Assembly: GCF_001854805.1 (NCBI RefSeq) | Contig: NZ_MBLO01000234.1 | Location: 62,001-126,000 of the forward strand | Origin: Pseudofrankia coriaricola | Lineage (GTDB): Bacteria; Actinomycetota; Actinomycetes; Frankiales; Frankiaceae | Direction of reading: 5' to 3' | Length of the DNA: 64,000 nucleotides | Shown here: in pieces, positions 1 through 9,511 of the stretch | Layout: every line of letters starts with the position of its first letter | Position numbering within the stretch: the stretch's first letter is position 1 | Position numbers and translations under genes: made by a program | The notes under the pieces: model-generated | The model's input: the letters and a program-made list of their open reading frames with translations, nothing else | Told to the model about the DNA's origin: nothing | Database searches by the model: none

Positions 1-1199
1 AGGCGCTGGCCATCATCAATGTGATCTTCCCGCCGGCCGAGCGGGCGCGCGCGTTCGCGTACTTCGGCGTCACGGTCGGCCTGGGCGCGGTGTCCGGCCA
101 GGTCATCGGCGGCCTGCTCGTCGATCTGGACATCTTCGGGCTCGGCTGGCGACCCATCTTCCTGGTGAACGTGCCGATCGGGATCGTCGCCATGGCGGTG
201 GTCTGGCGGCTGCTGGCCGAGTCGAAGGCCGCAAGGCCCGAGCCACTGGACCTTGTCGGGCTCACGGCGCTCGCGGCCGGCCTCGGGCTGGTGCTCGTGC
301 CGCTGACGCTGGGCCGGGACGAGGGCTGGCCGGTCTGGACCTGGCTGGCGCTCGCCGCGGGTGTCGTGGTGCTGGCGGCCTTCGGCCGATGGGAGGCCAG
401 GCTCGCCCGGACGGGTGGCCACCCGATCGTCCCGCCGGCGGTGCTGCGGACCCGCCGGACCATCGCGGGCCTGCTGGTCAGCTTCGGGTTCTTCACCTTC
501 TTCGGCAGCTTCCTGCTCGCGGCGACGATCTTCCTGCAGGACGGGCAGCACCGCTCGCCCCTGAACGCCGGCCTCGTGTTCGGGCCCCTGGGTGTCGCGT
601 TCGCGCTGTCGTCCATGGCGGCCCGCGGCCTGGTGGCCCGGTACGGCCCGCGGACGCTCACCGTCGGCGCGGCGATCAGCTTCACCGGCCTCGCCGTGCT
701 GCTGGCCATGGTCGCGACCGAGGGCGTCGGCGTCCCGACCGGCGAGCTGATGCCGCCGCTGTTGGCCATCGGTGTCGGCAACGGCCTGATCGTCCCGGCG
801 CTCGTCGCCGCGGTCCTCGCCGGGGCGCCCGCGGACGTCAGCGGGGCGGTCAGCGGGCTGCTCACGACCACCCAGCAGGCGTCGGCGGCCCTCGGCGTCG
901 CCGGGGTGGGCACCGTGTTCTTCGCGGCGGCGGACCGCGGCGGGCCGGCTGACGGCCTGGTTGCCGCGCTCGTGTTCGATCTCGTCGGGATCGCCATCGC
1001 CGGCGCCGGCACGCTCCTGCTCCCACGCGGCGCCGCCGCGCCCGTGGTCGCCACGGTGGGATCGGTGGGCACCGTCGGCACGGTCGAAGCCGCCGGAGCC
1101 CTGGCCGCGACGACCATCGGGGCGAGCGGCTCACGCGACTGGGCGGTGGACGTGCCCACCCAGCTCAGCGCCGGCACGGACCTGCCGGCCAGGCTGTAG
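1..1199 (+). CDS. MFS drug exporter, DHA2 (EmrB/QacA) type, 5'-truncated by window edge
   Basis: The frame is already open at base 3 (ALAIINVIFPPAERARAF), so the start lies upstream of the window. The visible ~398 residues hold a glycine-rich helix (GLGAVSGQVIGG), the DHA2 signature GWRPIFLVNVPIGI and about nine further hydrophobic helices, as expected for the last two thirds of a 14-helix proton-driven exporter of the inner membrane. The C-terminus after the last helix is a low-complexity Ala/Gly/Val/Thr tail with a GSVGTVGTV repeat. The substrate cannot be read from sequence; multidrug or antibiotic efflux is usual for the family. The next gene faces the opposite way, so this gene ends its transcription unit here. 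Confidence 0.88.
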   Translation, partial: ALAIINVIFPPAERARAFAYFGVTVGLGAVSGQVIGGLLVDLDIFGLGWRPIFLVNVPIGIVAMAVVWRLLAESKAARPEPLDLVGLTALAAGLGLVLVPLTLGRDEGWPVWTWLALAAGVVVLAAFGRWEARLARTGGHPIVPPAVLRTRRTIAGLLVSFGFFTFFGSFLLAATIFLQDGQHRSPLNAGLVFGPLGVAFALSSMAARGLVARYGPRTLTVGAAISFTGLAVLLAMVATEGVGVPTGELMPPLLAIGVGNGLIVPALVAAVLAGAPADVSGAVSGLLTTTQQASAALGVAGVGTVFFAAADRGGPADGLVAALVFDLVGIAIAGAGTLLLPRGAAAPVVATVGSVGTVGTVEAAGALAATTIGASGSRDWAVDVPTQLSAGTDLPARL

Positions 1200-1267
1200 C
1201 CGCGCTCGCCAGGTTCCAGGCGGCGGGCTTGTGGCCGAGGCGCTCCGCGCCTCGGCCACGGCCCGTC

Positions 1268-1789
1268 TCAGGGGCGGTTCTGCATCGAGGCCGCGGCGTA
1301 GACGAGGTAGGACCAGAGCGTCTCGTCCTGGCTCGGGGACAGGCCGAGCGAGTCGACGGCGGCGCGCATGTGAGCGAGCCAGGCGTCCCGTTCGGTCGGT
1401 CCGATCGCGAACGGGACGTGCCGCATCCGCAGGCGAGGGTGGCCGCGCCGCTCGTGGTAGGTCGTCGGGCCGCCCCAGTACTGGATCAGGAAGAGCCGCA
1501 GCCGCTCCTCGGCGGGGCCGAGGTCCTCCTCCGGGTAGAGCGGGCGCAGCACCGGGTCGGCGGCGACACCCTCGTAGAAGTGGGCCACCAGCCGCCGGAA
1601 GGTCTCCTCGCCGCCGACGGACGCGTAGAACGTCTCGTCGGCCCGCGGCGGCGGCCCCACAGGGAGCATGGGCCGGGCCGGATCCGACGGGGGGCGCGCC
1701 GCGCCCGCCGAAGGCGGCGCCGCGTCCGCGGGCGGCCGCGCTGGCGCCGGCTCGGGGGTCGGCTGGGCAGGCGACGGCTGTCGGCTCAC
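1268..1789 (-). CDS. glbO: Group II truncated haemoglobin (trHbO)
   Basis: A heme protein of the 2-on-2 globin family that binds O2 and has been linked to respiration and to NO or peroxide chemistry. Residues about 51-173 form the globin: Tyr72 in HFYEGV (B10), Tyr85 (CD1), the proximal His124 in RMRHVPF and the group II Trp137 (G8) in DAWLAHM. The first ~50 residues are a Pro/Ala-rich extension that mycobacterial GlbO lacks. The GTG start at 1789 has GGAG close upstream; an in-frame ATG at 1669 would remove the extension. It lies just upstream of a GH13 gene on the same strand, an arrangement like glbO-aglA in mycobacteria. Confidence 0.9.
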   Translation of the reverse strand: MSRQPSPAQPTPEPAPARPPADAAPPSAGAARPPSDPARPMLPVGPPPRADETFYASVGGEETFRRLVAHFYEGVAADPVLRPLYPEEDLGPAEERLRLFLIQYWGGPTTYHERRGHPRLRMRHVPFAIGPTERDAWLAHMRAAVDSLGLSPSQDETLWSYLVYAAASMQNRP

Positions 1790-1865
1790 CGCTCCATTCT
1801 GCCCGTGGACCGGCGTCCACCGAGGAACGGTCCGACGGGAGGACCGTCCTCATGCCGCGGGGCTG

Positions 1866-4052
1866 TCATCCGGATGCCGTGGGGCTGTCATCCGGGCCGG
1901 CATCACCGGCCACCGCCCGGATGATCCAGGCGGCGGTGTCGGGTGGCATGACCAGGGTCTCGCCGTCGTGCTTGACCCGGTCGCTCGCGAGCAGCAGCTG
2001 GCCGGTCATGGGGACTCGTGCCTCGGCATTGGTGGTGAGGAGGCAGCTCAGCATGAGCCCGGCGCCCTGACCGACGGGCGACGGCCCGTCGTGGCCAGCG
2101 TTCGTGAGCAGTCTGGTGAGGGTCTTCCGGGCGGCGTCCGTGAGCGCCCCGGAGGGTGTGGACCGCCGCGGCCGCGCCTCGGTCGCGACCACGAGTCGGT
2201 CGAAGGCCAGCATGCTCTCCGGAACCCGCGGCCACTGGAGGCCGGTGACTCCGTCGGGGCGCTCCTGGAAGGAACGACGGACCGCCAGCGCGGACCGGAC
2301 CAGCCACCAGGTGGACGACGGGTCCGCGCGCTGCGCCTCGACGGTGAGCGCGGACCAGCCGGCGGGCTGCGGGAGCCAGGGGACGACGCCGGGAGCCGCG
2401 AAGCCGAACGGTGGCTCATGCCCCGACCACGGCAGCGGCACACGGCAGCCATCGCGGCCGGGCGAGGCGTGCCCCGAGCGTTCCCAGACCGGGTCCTGGC
2501 GGGCCTCCGGGGGCACGTCCACCTGCGGGAGGGCCAGCTCGTCGCCCTGGTAGAGGAACACCGCGCCCGGCAGCGCCAGCAGGGCCACCAGGGCGGCCCT
2601 GGCCCGGCGCAGGCCGGCCGCGCCGCCACCGTAGCGGGTCACCGGGCGCACGACGTCGTGGTTGGCGAGCACCCACGTCGGCGGCGCGCCGACGGCGGCC
2701 ATCGCCGCGAGGCCCTCCTGGATCGCCTGGCGCCACAGCGGCGCCGACCATTCGACGGCCAGCAGCGAGAACGAGAACGTCAGGTTCAGCTCGTCGGCGC
2801 GGACGTAGCGGGCCAGCCTGTCCGGGTCCTCGACCCAGGTCTCGCCGATGAGCACTGGTTCCCGGCCCGGGGTTCCTGCCGGATCGACGGAGCTCGGGGT
2901 CCCTGCCGGATCGACGGAGCTTGCGGACGGGGTCCCTGCCGGATCGGCGAAGCCGATCTGGGAGGTCGTGATCTGGGAGGTCCGGGAGTCGATCTGGGAG
3001 GTCCGGGAGCTTGCGGAGCCGATCTGGGAGGTCCGGGCCCGCCCGTAGCCGTCGACGATCGCGCGCCACGACCGGTAGACGTCGTGCACGCCCTCCTGGT
3101 CCCAGACGTGCGGTTCCAGCTTCTCCCGGAAGCCGGACTCCGGGGTGGCGAGCGGCCCTGGCGGGTTGTCGCGCAGCTCGCCGTCCTTGACCAGGCCGTG
3201 GGAGACGTCGATCCGAAACCCGTCGACGCCCCGGTCGAGCCAGAACCGCAGGGTCCGCTCGTGATCGGTGCGTACGGCCGGATCGGACCAGTCCCAGTCC
3301 GGCTGCTCGGGCGCGAACAGATGCAGGTACCACTCGGCGGGTGCGTCCCCGCTGGTGGGCGCGGGCGCGTCCCCGCTGGCGGGCGCGTCCGCGTCCTGGT
3401 CGGCGGGCGCGTCCTGGTCGGTCGGTGTCGCCGTGGCTCGCGAACCGGTGGGGACGGGGAGGCGGCGGGCCTGGTCCAGGCGGGTCCAGGCCCGGCCGCC
3501 GAAGACCGAGATCCAGTTGTTCGGTGGCTCGGCGCCGCCGGGGCCCCGGCCTGGGCGGATCAGGTAGCGGTGCCTGGCCGGGTCGCCGGGAGGCGCGGCG
3601 AGCGCCGCCTGGAAGGCCGGGTGGGCGTCGCTGGAGTGGTTGGGGACGAGGTCGACGAGCACGGCGAGGCCGAGGCGATGCGCCTCGGTGAGGAGTGCGT
3701 CGAAGGCGGCCAGGTCGCCGAACAGCGGGTCGACGTCGCGGTGGTCGGCGACGTCGTAGCCGTGGTCGGCCATCGGTGAGCGGTAGAACGGCGTGAGCCA
3801 GAGGCCGTCGACGCCAAGCTCGGCGAGGTCGGGCAGTCGGGCACGGATGCCGTCGAGGTCGCCGACCCCGTCGCCGTCCCCGTCCGCGAAGCTGCGGACA
3901 TATACCTCGTAGAACACGGCATCGCGGCACCAGCCGGCGGTTAGGGCCACCTGGCCATTCAAGCCGCGGGGGCGCGAGCTGTCGCCGAGATCGGCGAGGT
4001 CGGCCCATGTCGTGGCGCGGAGGACATCCGGCTGTCGTCGTGGCTGGTGCAT
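1866..4052 (-). CDS. GH13 alpha-glucosidase / oligo-1,6-glucosidase-like, with repeat insertions
   Basis: Cytoplasmic glycoside hydrolase family 13 enzyme expected to release glucose from malto- or isomalto-oligosaccharides. Visible are the first beta strand (FYEVYVRSFADGDGDGVGDL), region I (VDLVPNHSS), the nucleophile Asp282 in GFRIDVSH, the acid/base Glu404 in LIGETW and ANHDVVRP with the transition-state Asp. The nucleophile and acid/base are 122 residues apart because a repeat-built insert (about 338-395, units TSQI and VDPAGTP) sits just before the Glu strand. A second insert near 3345-3430 is built of Asp/Ala/Pro units. ATG 4052 was chosen; TTG 4085 and GTG 4082 are longer options. It probably works with malQ further along. 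Confidence 0.87.
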   Translation of the reverse strand: MHQPRRQPDVLRATTWADLADLGDSSRPRGLNGQVALTAGWCRDAVFYEVYVRSFADGDGDGVGDLDGIRARLPDLAELGVDGLWLTPFYRSPMADHGYDVADHRDVDPLFGDLAAFDALLTEAHRLGLAVLVDLVPNHSSDAHPAFQAALAAPPGDPARHRYLIRPGRGPGGAEPPNNWISVFGGRAWTRLDQARRLPVPTGSRATATPTDQDAPADQDADAPASGDAPAPTSGDAPAEWYLHLFAPEQPDWDWSDPAVRTDHERTLRFWLDRGVDGFRIDVSHGLVKDGELRDNPPGPLATPESGFREKLEPHVWDQEGVHDVYRSWRAIVDGYGRARTSQIGSASSRTSQIDSRTSQITTSQIGFADPAGTPSASSVDPAGTPSSVDPAGTPGREPVLIGETWVEDPDRLARYVRADELNLTFSFSLLAVEWSAPLWRQAIQEGLAAMAAVGAPPTWVLANHDVVRPVTRYGGGAAGLRRARAALVALLALPGAVFLYQGDELALPQVDVPPEARQDPVWERSGHASPGRDGCRVPLPWSGHEPPFGFAAPGVVPWLPQPAGWSALTVEAQRADPSSTWWLVRSALAVRRSFQERPDGVTGLQWPRVPESMLAFDRLVVATEARPRRSTPSGALTDAARKTLTRLLTNAGHDGPSPVGQGAGLMLSCLLTTNAEARVPMTGQLLLASDRVKHDGETLVMPPDTAAWIIRAVAGDAGPDDSPTASG

Positions 4053-4290
4053 GCTCGTTGCGCAAGGCGTAGATGTTCTCACCAAGCGAGCATTGGGTGA
4101 GCTGAACTACACTTCCCGAGTGGATGACGTGACTGCCCGTTATCACTCCACTCCGAGGAGTCCTCATATTGAGGCTTTCGGAGCGGAGGGACGGGACCGT
4201 CTCCCGGAGCCGGCGCGCCAGGCGCCCGGCTGCCCGGTGGCGGCTGACACGCCGCTGGCGGCCGACGCTCCGCCGGTAGCGGAGGTGGCG
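4053..4290. promoter_or_regulatory. Divergent promoter region of GH13 and PP2C genes
   Basis: About 240 bp between the chosen starts. The first 150 bp are less GC-biased at every third base than the flanking genes, as for non-coding DNA. On the minus strand the sequence CCTTGCGCAACG, with an 8-bp palindrome TTGCGCAA, lies about 12 bp before ATG 4052. It resembles a half-site pair of LacI/MalR-type sugar repressors, but this is only a resemblance. Confidence 0.35.
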
Positions 4291-6873
4291 ATGACGGCTG
4301 ACGTGCCGAGGAGCGCCGAATCACCGGACGAGAACGATCCGCCGGTCGCGGCTGAGGCGCCGGTCGAGCCCGCCGAGGACGGCGGGCCGGTCGAGACCGA
4401 CTCGCCCGCTGCGCCCGGTATGCCGGCGGCGGCCACACCCGCGGCGGCCGATGGGGCCGCGGGCGTCGCGCGGGCCCGGGCCGGTGGCGCGGCCGCCGCG
4501 GGTGACGGGCCGGCGCCTGTCCTGCCAGGAGACAGCAGGCTCTGGCGCTGCCTCGGGCCGTGGCGTGGCAGGCCCAGCGCGCGGCAGCCGAGCACGGGCG
4601 GCGAGCGGCCCGCCGCGGGCCGGGACAAACGCCACGACACCGGCCGCGACGCTGGGGCCGGCGGAGCCGGCTCGGGCCGGGTCGGCGCGGCGCGGCGCGC
4701 CGCGGCGCTGTGGGATGCCGCCCGGTCGCTGCCGGGCGCGCGGCGGCGGCACGCCGAGGAACGGGCCGTGCTGGAGGGCCTGCTGTTCCTGTCCGACGCG
4801 AGCCTGCGGCTCGGCGGCTCGCTCGAGCCATACCGGATCATCGAGATGGTGGTCGAGCTGGCGCGGCGCCGCCTGGGCGACGGCGCCATGCTCTGGCTGC
4901 GCGCGCCCGAGGGCGACGTGATCGACCTCGCCGCCGCGGACCACGTCGACCCGCAGGCCGCCGCCTTTGTCCGGGCGCGCACCGCGACCCGCCCGGCGCG
5001 CCTGAGTGACGACTACGCCCCGGGCGCGGTCGTGCGCACCGGCCAGCCGATGTGCGTTGACGACCTCACCCCGACGCTGCGCCGCGCGCTGTTCCCCGAT
5101 CCCCAGGATTACGTGCGCTTCCGCCAGTTCGGCTGGGGGCCGTCGATGACAGTGCCCCTGCCGTACGGCGACCAGGTCATCGGAGCCCTGACTCTCAGCC
5201 GGGCGCAGGGCGACCGTCCGTACACGAAGGTCGAGCAGACGATCGCGGAGGATCTGGCCCGCCGCGCCGCGCTCGCGCTCGTCAACGCCCGGATGTACCG
5301 CGAGTCCCAGGATGCCGGCCAGGCGCTGCAGCGCTCGCTGCTGCCGGCGCACCCGCCCGTTCTCGAGGGCGCCGACGTGGCGATGGAGTACCGGCCGGGC
5401 ACCACCGGCACCGAGGTCGGCGGTGACTTCTACGACGTCATCCCGCTGGCCGGCGGCCGGGTCGGGCTCGCGATCGGTGACGTGATGGGTCGGGGGCTGC
5501 GCGCCGCGGCGGTGATGGGCCAGCTGCGCGCCGCACTGCGGGCCTACGCGCTGGAGGAGTGGGGGCCCGCCGAGCTGCTGGCCCGTCTCGATGTGATGGT
5601 GTCCTCGCTGCCGGGCCTGCCGTTCGCGACCTGCCTGTACGGGATCTACGAGCCCGCCCGTGCCGCGCCGGTCACCGGTTCGCGAGACGCCGACCCTGCC
5701 GGGGACGGGCCGGGCCCCCAGTGCGCCCGGGTCGTGCTCGCCGGCGCCGGCCACCCGGCTCCGCTGCTGATACCCCCGGACGACGACCCGCACTACCTCG
5801 AGATCGACCCCGGGCTGCCCCTCGGGGTCGGCGACCCCGCGCACTTCTTCGAGTCGACCGTCGAGCTGCCGCCTGGCTCCAGCCTGGTGTTCTTCACCGA
5901 CGGCCTGGTCGAGTCGCGCCACCGCCCGCTGTCCGACGGCCTCGACCTGCTGCGGGCCGGGATGGGCGAGCAGATGGCCCGCCGCCGGGCCGCCGCGCGG
6001 CGCGCGGAGATCGATGCGGCGCGCCAGCGTCACCCGGCCGCCACGACAGCCGCCACGACGGCCGCGCCAACGCAGGAGCGCACGCCCGGCTCGTCCGGCT
6101 CGCCAGGTCCGGGTGCTCCGGCCCCTGACGCGGCGGTGGACCGCCGCGCCGGCGGAAGAGACCATTGGACAGGCCCGGAACGGCGCACGGGGGCCGAACG
6201 GCGTACCCGGGAGCGCCGGGCGCCCGGCCCCGGCCGGCCGCCCGGGGGGATCGAGCGCCGCCGCGGTGGCGACCGTCGCCGACGCACCCGGAGCGGGTTC
6301 TCCGTCCGCAGCTGGTCGGGACCGGACACCGTCGAGCTCGACGACAGCCACTGGCCGCAGAACGCCTCCCGCGCATTGCTGGAGCTCAGCCTGCTCGCCG
6401 CCGACCTGCCGCCCGACACCGACGACGACACGGCGCTGCTGGTGCTGACCACGCAGGCCGCCGGGCCGCCGCTGCTGGAGCTGGTGATGCCTCCGGTGGC
6501 CGCGTCCGCCGCGCAGGCGAGGAACGCGGTGCGGGCGGTGGTCGGGGCGCGCGCCCTCGGCCGGGCGGACGACGCGGCGCTGCTGGTCAGTGAGATCTGC
6601 ACCAACGCGATCAAACATGCCCGCAGCGAGCTGACGCTGCGGGTGTGGGCGGAGCCCGCGCGGCTGCGGATCAGCGTCGAGGACCGGGAGGGTACGACGC
6701 TGCCGAAGCCCGGCCGGGCGGCCCGCGGTGACCCGGAGGCAGAGTCCGGGTGGGGTCTGCTGCTCGTCGAGGCCCTCGCCGACGCCTGGGGCGTCCAGAC
6801 GACCCCCGGCGGCAAGCGCGTCTGGTTCGACCTCGACCTGCTCCGTCAGTCTCCGGATGTCGACGAGCCGTGA
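4291..6873 (+). CDS. GAF - PP2C (SpoIIE/RsbU-type) phosphatase fused to HATPase (RsbW-type) domain
   Basis: A soluble partner-switching regulator. After ~150 disordered Ala/Pro residues comes a GAF sensor domain (LLFLSDASLRLGGSLEPYRI to LALVNARMYRES), then a PP2C SpoIIE phosphatase (EVGGDFYDVIPL, IGDVMGRGLRAA, FFTDGLVESR, DDDTALLVL) and a C-terminal RsbW-like kinase fold (SEICTNAIKHA N-box, GWGLLLVEALAD G-box). An Arg-rich insert of ~130 residues with repeats such as GAERRTRERR interrupts the PP2C domain between TDGLVE and DDDTALL. ATG 4291 has GGAGGT 4 nt upstream; GTG 4120 gives a longer product but its extra codons lack the GC-rich third positions. Likely to control a SigB/F-type stress sigma factor through an anti-anti-sigma factor not in this window. 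Confidence 0.85.
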   Translation: MTADVPRSAESPDENDPPVAAEAPVEPAEDGGPVETDSPAAPGMPAAATPAAADGAAGVARARAGGAAAAGDGPAPVLPGDSRLWRCLGPWRGRPSARQPSTGGERPAAGRDKRHDTGRDAGAGGAGSGRVGAARRAAALWDAARSLPGARRRHAEERAVLEGLLFLSDASLRLGGSLEPYRIIEMVVELARRRLGDGAMLWLRAPEGDVIDLAAADHVDPQAAAFVRARTATRPARLSDDYAPGAVVRTGQPMCVDDLTPTLRRALFPDPQDYVRFRQFGWGPSMTVPLPYGDQVIGALTLSRAQGDRPYTKVEQTIAEDLARRAALALVNARMYRESQDAGQALQRSLLPAHPPVLEGADVAMEYRPGTTGTEVGGDFYDVIPLAGGRVGLAIGDVMGRGLRAAAVMGQLRAALRAYALEEWGPAELLARLDVMVSSLPGLPFATCLYGIYEPARAAPVTGSRDADPAGDGPGPQCARVVLAGAGHPAPLLIPPDDDPHYLEIDPGLPLGVGDPAHFFESTVELPPGSSLVFFTDGLVESRHRPLSDGLDLLRAGMGEQMARRRAAARRAEIDAARQRHPAATTAATTAAPTQERTPGSSGSPGPGAPAPDAAVDRRAGGRDHWTGPERRTGAERRTRERRAPGPGRPPGGIERRRGGDRRRRTRSGFSVRSWSGPDTVELDDSHWPQNASRALLELSLLAADLPPDTDDDTALLVLTTQAAGPPLLELVMPPVAASAAQARNAVRAVVGARALGRADDAALLVSEICTNAIKHARSELTLRVWAEPARLRISVEDREGTTLPKPGRAARGDPEAESGWGLLLVEALADAWGVQTTPGGKRVWFDLDLLRQSPDVDEP

Positions 6874-6966
6874 GCGTTATCGGCCGCAGCGGGTGACGGC
6901 ACATCGGATCCACGGGGACCCCGACGACTTGGCGCCGGTGGTCCGGTCCTCCGTCCGGAGGCTGGC

Positions 6967-7482
6967 TTAGGCGGTCGCGGCCTCGCCGAGGTCGGTCTTG
7001 AGGTACTCGGACCAGCGCGGGTCCATGCGACGACTCCCCAGAATGCGCCAGGCGGCTCCGCTCGGCGCGCGCGGCGCCGTGCGGAGCCGCCAGCCGAGAT
7101 CAGCGACGGCGCGGTCCGCTTTCAGATGATTGCAGCGGCCGCAGGCCGCCACCACGTTCTCCCAGACATGCGGGCCCCCACGGGACCGGGGAATGACATG
7201 GTCGAGCGACGTCGCCGGTGCGCCGCAGTACACGCACCGGTGATGGTCGCGGGCGAGGACGCCCTTGCGGGTCAGCGGGACCTGTGAGCGATAGGGAACC
7301 CGCACGAACCGCGCTAACCGGACGACGACGGGAACCTCGACGGCCGCTGCCACGGAGTGCAGGACCTGCCCACCGGCCTCGACCATCACCGCCTTGTCCG
7401 TGAGGACGAGGATGAGCGCCCTACGTTGGGACACCACGCACAGGGGCTCGTACGTGGCATTGAGAACCAGCGCCTCTGCCAC
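6967..7482 (-). CDS. HNH endonuclease-family protein
   Basis: A 171-residue protein with a canonical zinc-stapled HNH fold near residues 95-140: CVYCG, then DHVIPRSRGG with the catalytic DH, then ENVVAACGRCNHLKADR. The N-terminal half (EALVLNATYEPLCVVSQRRA) is the conserved lead of the short actinobacterial HNH proteins found near glbO and pepN. GTG 7482 was chosen because AGGAGGT sits 4 nt upstream; the longer open frame beyond it is shadow. Its substrate is unknown; chromosomal copies of this type may be repair or housekeeping nucleases rather than restriction enzymes. The gene converges on the PP2C phosphatase gene with 93 bp between stops. Confidence 0.88.
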   Translation of the reverse strand: MAEALVLNATYEPLCVVSQRRALILVLTDKAVMVEAGGQVLHSVAAAVEVPVVVRLARFVRVPYRSQVPLTRKGVLARDHHRCVYCGAPATSLDHVIPRSRGGPHVWENVVAACGRCNHLKADRAVADLGWRLRTAPRAPSGAAWRILGSRRMDPRWSEYLKTDLGEAATA

Positions 7483-8020
7483 GCCGACCTCCTGCCGAGT
7501 CGAGGCGGGCGCCCACCCGGGAGCCCGTCCTAACCAGCGTCTCCGGTGACAATGGATAGTCAAGCGTGTTCCGGCGCGGAACGCGAGCGTGTTTGCATGG
7601 TCATCTGGTGAGCGAAAGTGGCGATGGACATATCTGGTCGCCTTTGTCACGCCAACGTGTCGGTGGGATGACGGTCGCGTCGCGCAGCGTGTCGCCCCGC
7701 TGGCTCCTCGCGACGCCCCTGCTGGGCCGCGCCGCGGCGAGGCCGCGTGCCGGGTGCCGATCAGTCGGACGTATCCGACACCCCGTAAGGTGCTGGCCGT
7801 GGGCCCGCGGGGGGCGCGGACATGCCATCCCCGACCGGTCTGTCCTGGCCGCGTAGACCCAGCGGCGCCGTGGCGCGCGGGTTGGCGCCGCGTGCCGTGC
7901 CGGGCGCGCCTCGGCGGGCGCCTGGGGGTGCATCCGGTGACCGGCCCGCCCAGTGAGCGGCTCGCCACCCGGCGTGCGCCGCGCCCGAGGAGCCGACCGC
8001 CCGAGGAGGATGACCAGGCC
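7483..8020. other. Intergenic region between divergent HNH and mscS genes
   Basis: Over 530 bp with no gene that can be supported; long open frames here are GC-driven. It must carry both promoters. A small perfect inverted repeat GTTCCG-GCG-CGGAAC lies at 7568-7582, about 90 bp upstream of the HNH start, and could bind a regulator. Confidence 0.4.
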
Positions 8021-9247
8021 GTGTCCCTGCCCCTGATGCTCGCCGCCGGCGCGACGTCCACACCGTCGACGTCGACGTCCCCCACGCCGACCCCTGGCCT
8101 GCCCGACGTGAGCCTGGACGGGGTCAAGGCCGCGCTCATGGATGCCTGCGGCAATCCGCCCGGTTTCCTGTGTCGCACCGTCTACGACTCGACCCACAGC
8201 GACTACCTCGCCTCCGGTGCCCAGGTCTTCCTTGGCACGCCGGTGACGATCATCCTGATCCTGCTGGTGGCGACCGTCATCCGCTCGCTGCTGCACCGGC
8301 TGATCAAACGGACCACGCGGCACGCGGCGTCGGTGACCGGGAACGGCGGCCTGTTCCGCGGCGGCCTGCTCGGCGCGTTCGGTGACAGCGCGATCCTGCT
8401 GGAACGGCGCCGCCAGCGCGCCGAGACCGTCGGTTCGCTGCTGCGCAGCGTCGTGTCGATCGTGGTCTACGGGATCGCGTTCATCCTGGTTCTGGGCGAG
8501 CTCGGCATCAACCTCGCGCCGATCGTCGCCAGCGCCGGCGTACTCGGAATCGCTGTCGGTTTCGGCGCGCAGAACCTTGTCAAGGACTTTCTTTCCGGAA
8601 TCTTCATGTTGCTGGAGGACCAGTACGGGGTCGGCGATGTCATCGACGTCGGCACCATCTCCGGCACGGTCGAGGCCGTCACCTTCCGGATGACGCGGCT
8701 GCGCGACGTCGAGGGAACCGTCTGGTACGTCCGCAACGGCGAGATCACCAGAATCGGTAACAAGAGTCAGCAATGGGCGCGAACCGTGCTCGACGTGCCG
8801 CTGGATTACGACACCGACGTCGCCCGCGCCAAGGACGTCCTGCTGGAGACCACCCAGGTGATGTGGCGTGACGACCAGTGGGCCCTGCTCATCATCGAGG
8901 AGCCCGAGGTCTGGGGCATGGAATCGATGACGGCGGACGGTTACACGCTGCGCGTCGCCGTCAAGACCCTGCCGCTCAAGCAGTGGGACGTCGCCCGTGA
9001 GCTGCGCGAGCGCCTGCGCCTCGCGCTCGTCGGGGCCGGCATCAGCCTGGGTGCCCTGCAGCGCAGCCTCGTCGTCGTCGACGACGACGAGGAGGCCGAG
9101 CCCTCGTCCGAGGAGGACGAGGAGGCTGCGCCCGGCGCGCCGCCGCAGTTCGGCGACGACGTTCCGCCCCGCATCGACCCACCGGCCCAGCCCGGCCCGT
9201 CGCCGTCCTCAGGCCCGGGCGCAGCTCGCGGCGGCTCCGCGACCTGA
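8021..9247 (+). CDS. MscS-family small-conductance mechanosensitive channel
   Basis: Inner-membrane channel that opens under membrane tension to release solutes after hypo-osmotic shock. The 408-residue product has an N-terminal helix (GTPVTIILILLVATVI), a second pair (SIVVYGIAFILVL) and the pore-lining helix with the family hallmark GVLGIAVGFGAQNLVKDFLSGIF followed by EDQYGVGDVI, the start of the beta domain. The C-terminus is an acidic low-complexity tail (DDDEEAEPSSEEDEE, then Pro-rich). GTG 8021 was chosen with GAGGAGGA about 10 nt upstream; ATG 8036 is also possible. It stands alone, divergent from the HNH gene. Confidence 0.9.
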   Translation: MSLPLMLAAGATSTPSTSTSPTPTPGLPDVSLDGVKAALMDACGNPPGFLCRTVYDSTHSDYLASGAQVFLGTPVTIILILLVATVIRSLLHRLIKRTTRHAASVTGNGGLFRGGLLGAFGDSAILLERRRQRAETVGSLLRSVVSIVVYGIAFILVLGELGINLAPIVASAGVLGIAVGFGAQNLVKDFLSGIFMLLEDQYGVGDVIDVGTISGTVEAVTFRMTRLRDVEGTVWYVRNGEITRIGNKSQQWARTVLDVPLDYDTDVARAKDVLLETTQVMWRDDQWALLIIEEPEVWGMESMTADGYTLRVAVKTLPLKQWDVARELRERLRLALVGAGISLGALQRSLVVVDDDEEAEPSSEEDEEAAPGAPPQFGDDVPPRIDPPAQPGPSPSSGPGAARGGSAT

Positions 9248-9511
9248 GCCTTTCCACCTGGCCCGCCTGGCCCGCGCCGGATGCCGTCTCCGCCTGGGCG
9301 GCGGCGCCAAGGGAGCCAAGGGGGCCGACGAAGCGCCCTTCGCCTCACGCCGAATGCCCGGATCCCTGCCTCGTCCGGCACCCCCGTGGCGGCTCGGTTC
9401 ATGGCGCGGCCGGCCGACGCCGCCTGAAGGGATCCTGAACGGGGAACGAGATATCCCTGAGCCCTATGTCGGGACAGCCCCGAGAGGCGCCGGCCGGAGC
9501 AGACTGGGCAC

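Noticed and set aside
1852-1895. 22-bp tandem repeat (GGGGCTGTCATCCGG) at the end of the GH13 gene as a functional site
   Set aside because: Only two copies, one within the stop region; most likely local slippage with no evident role.
1668-3779. 700-codon plus-strand frame opposite the GH13 gene
   Set aside because: Composition typical of antisense; the GH13 frame has intact catalytic motifs.
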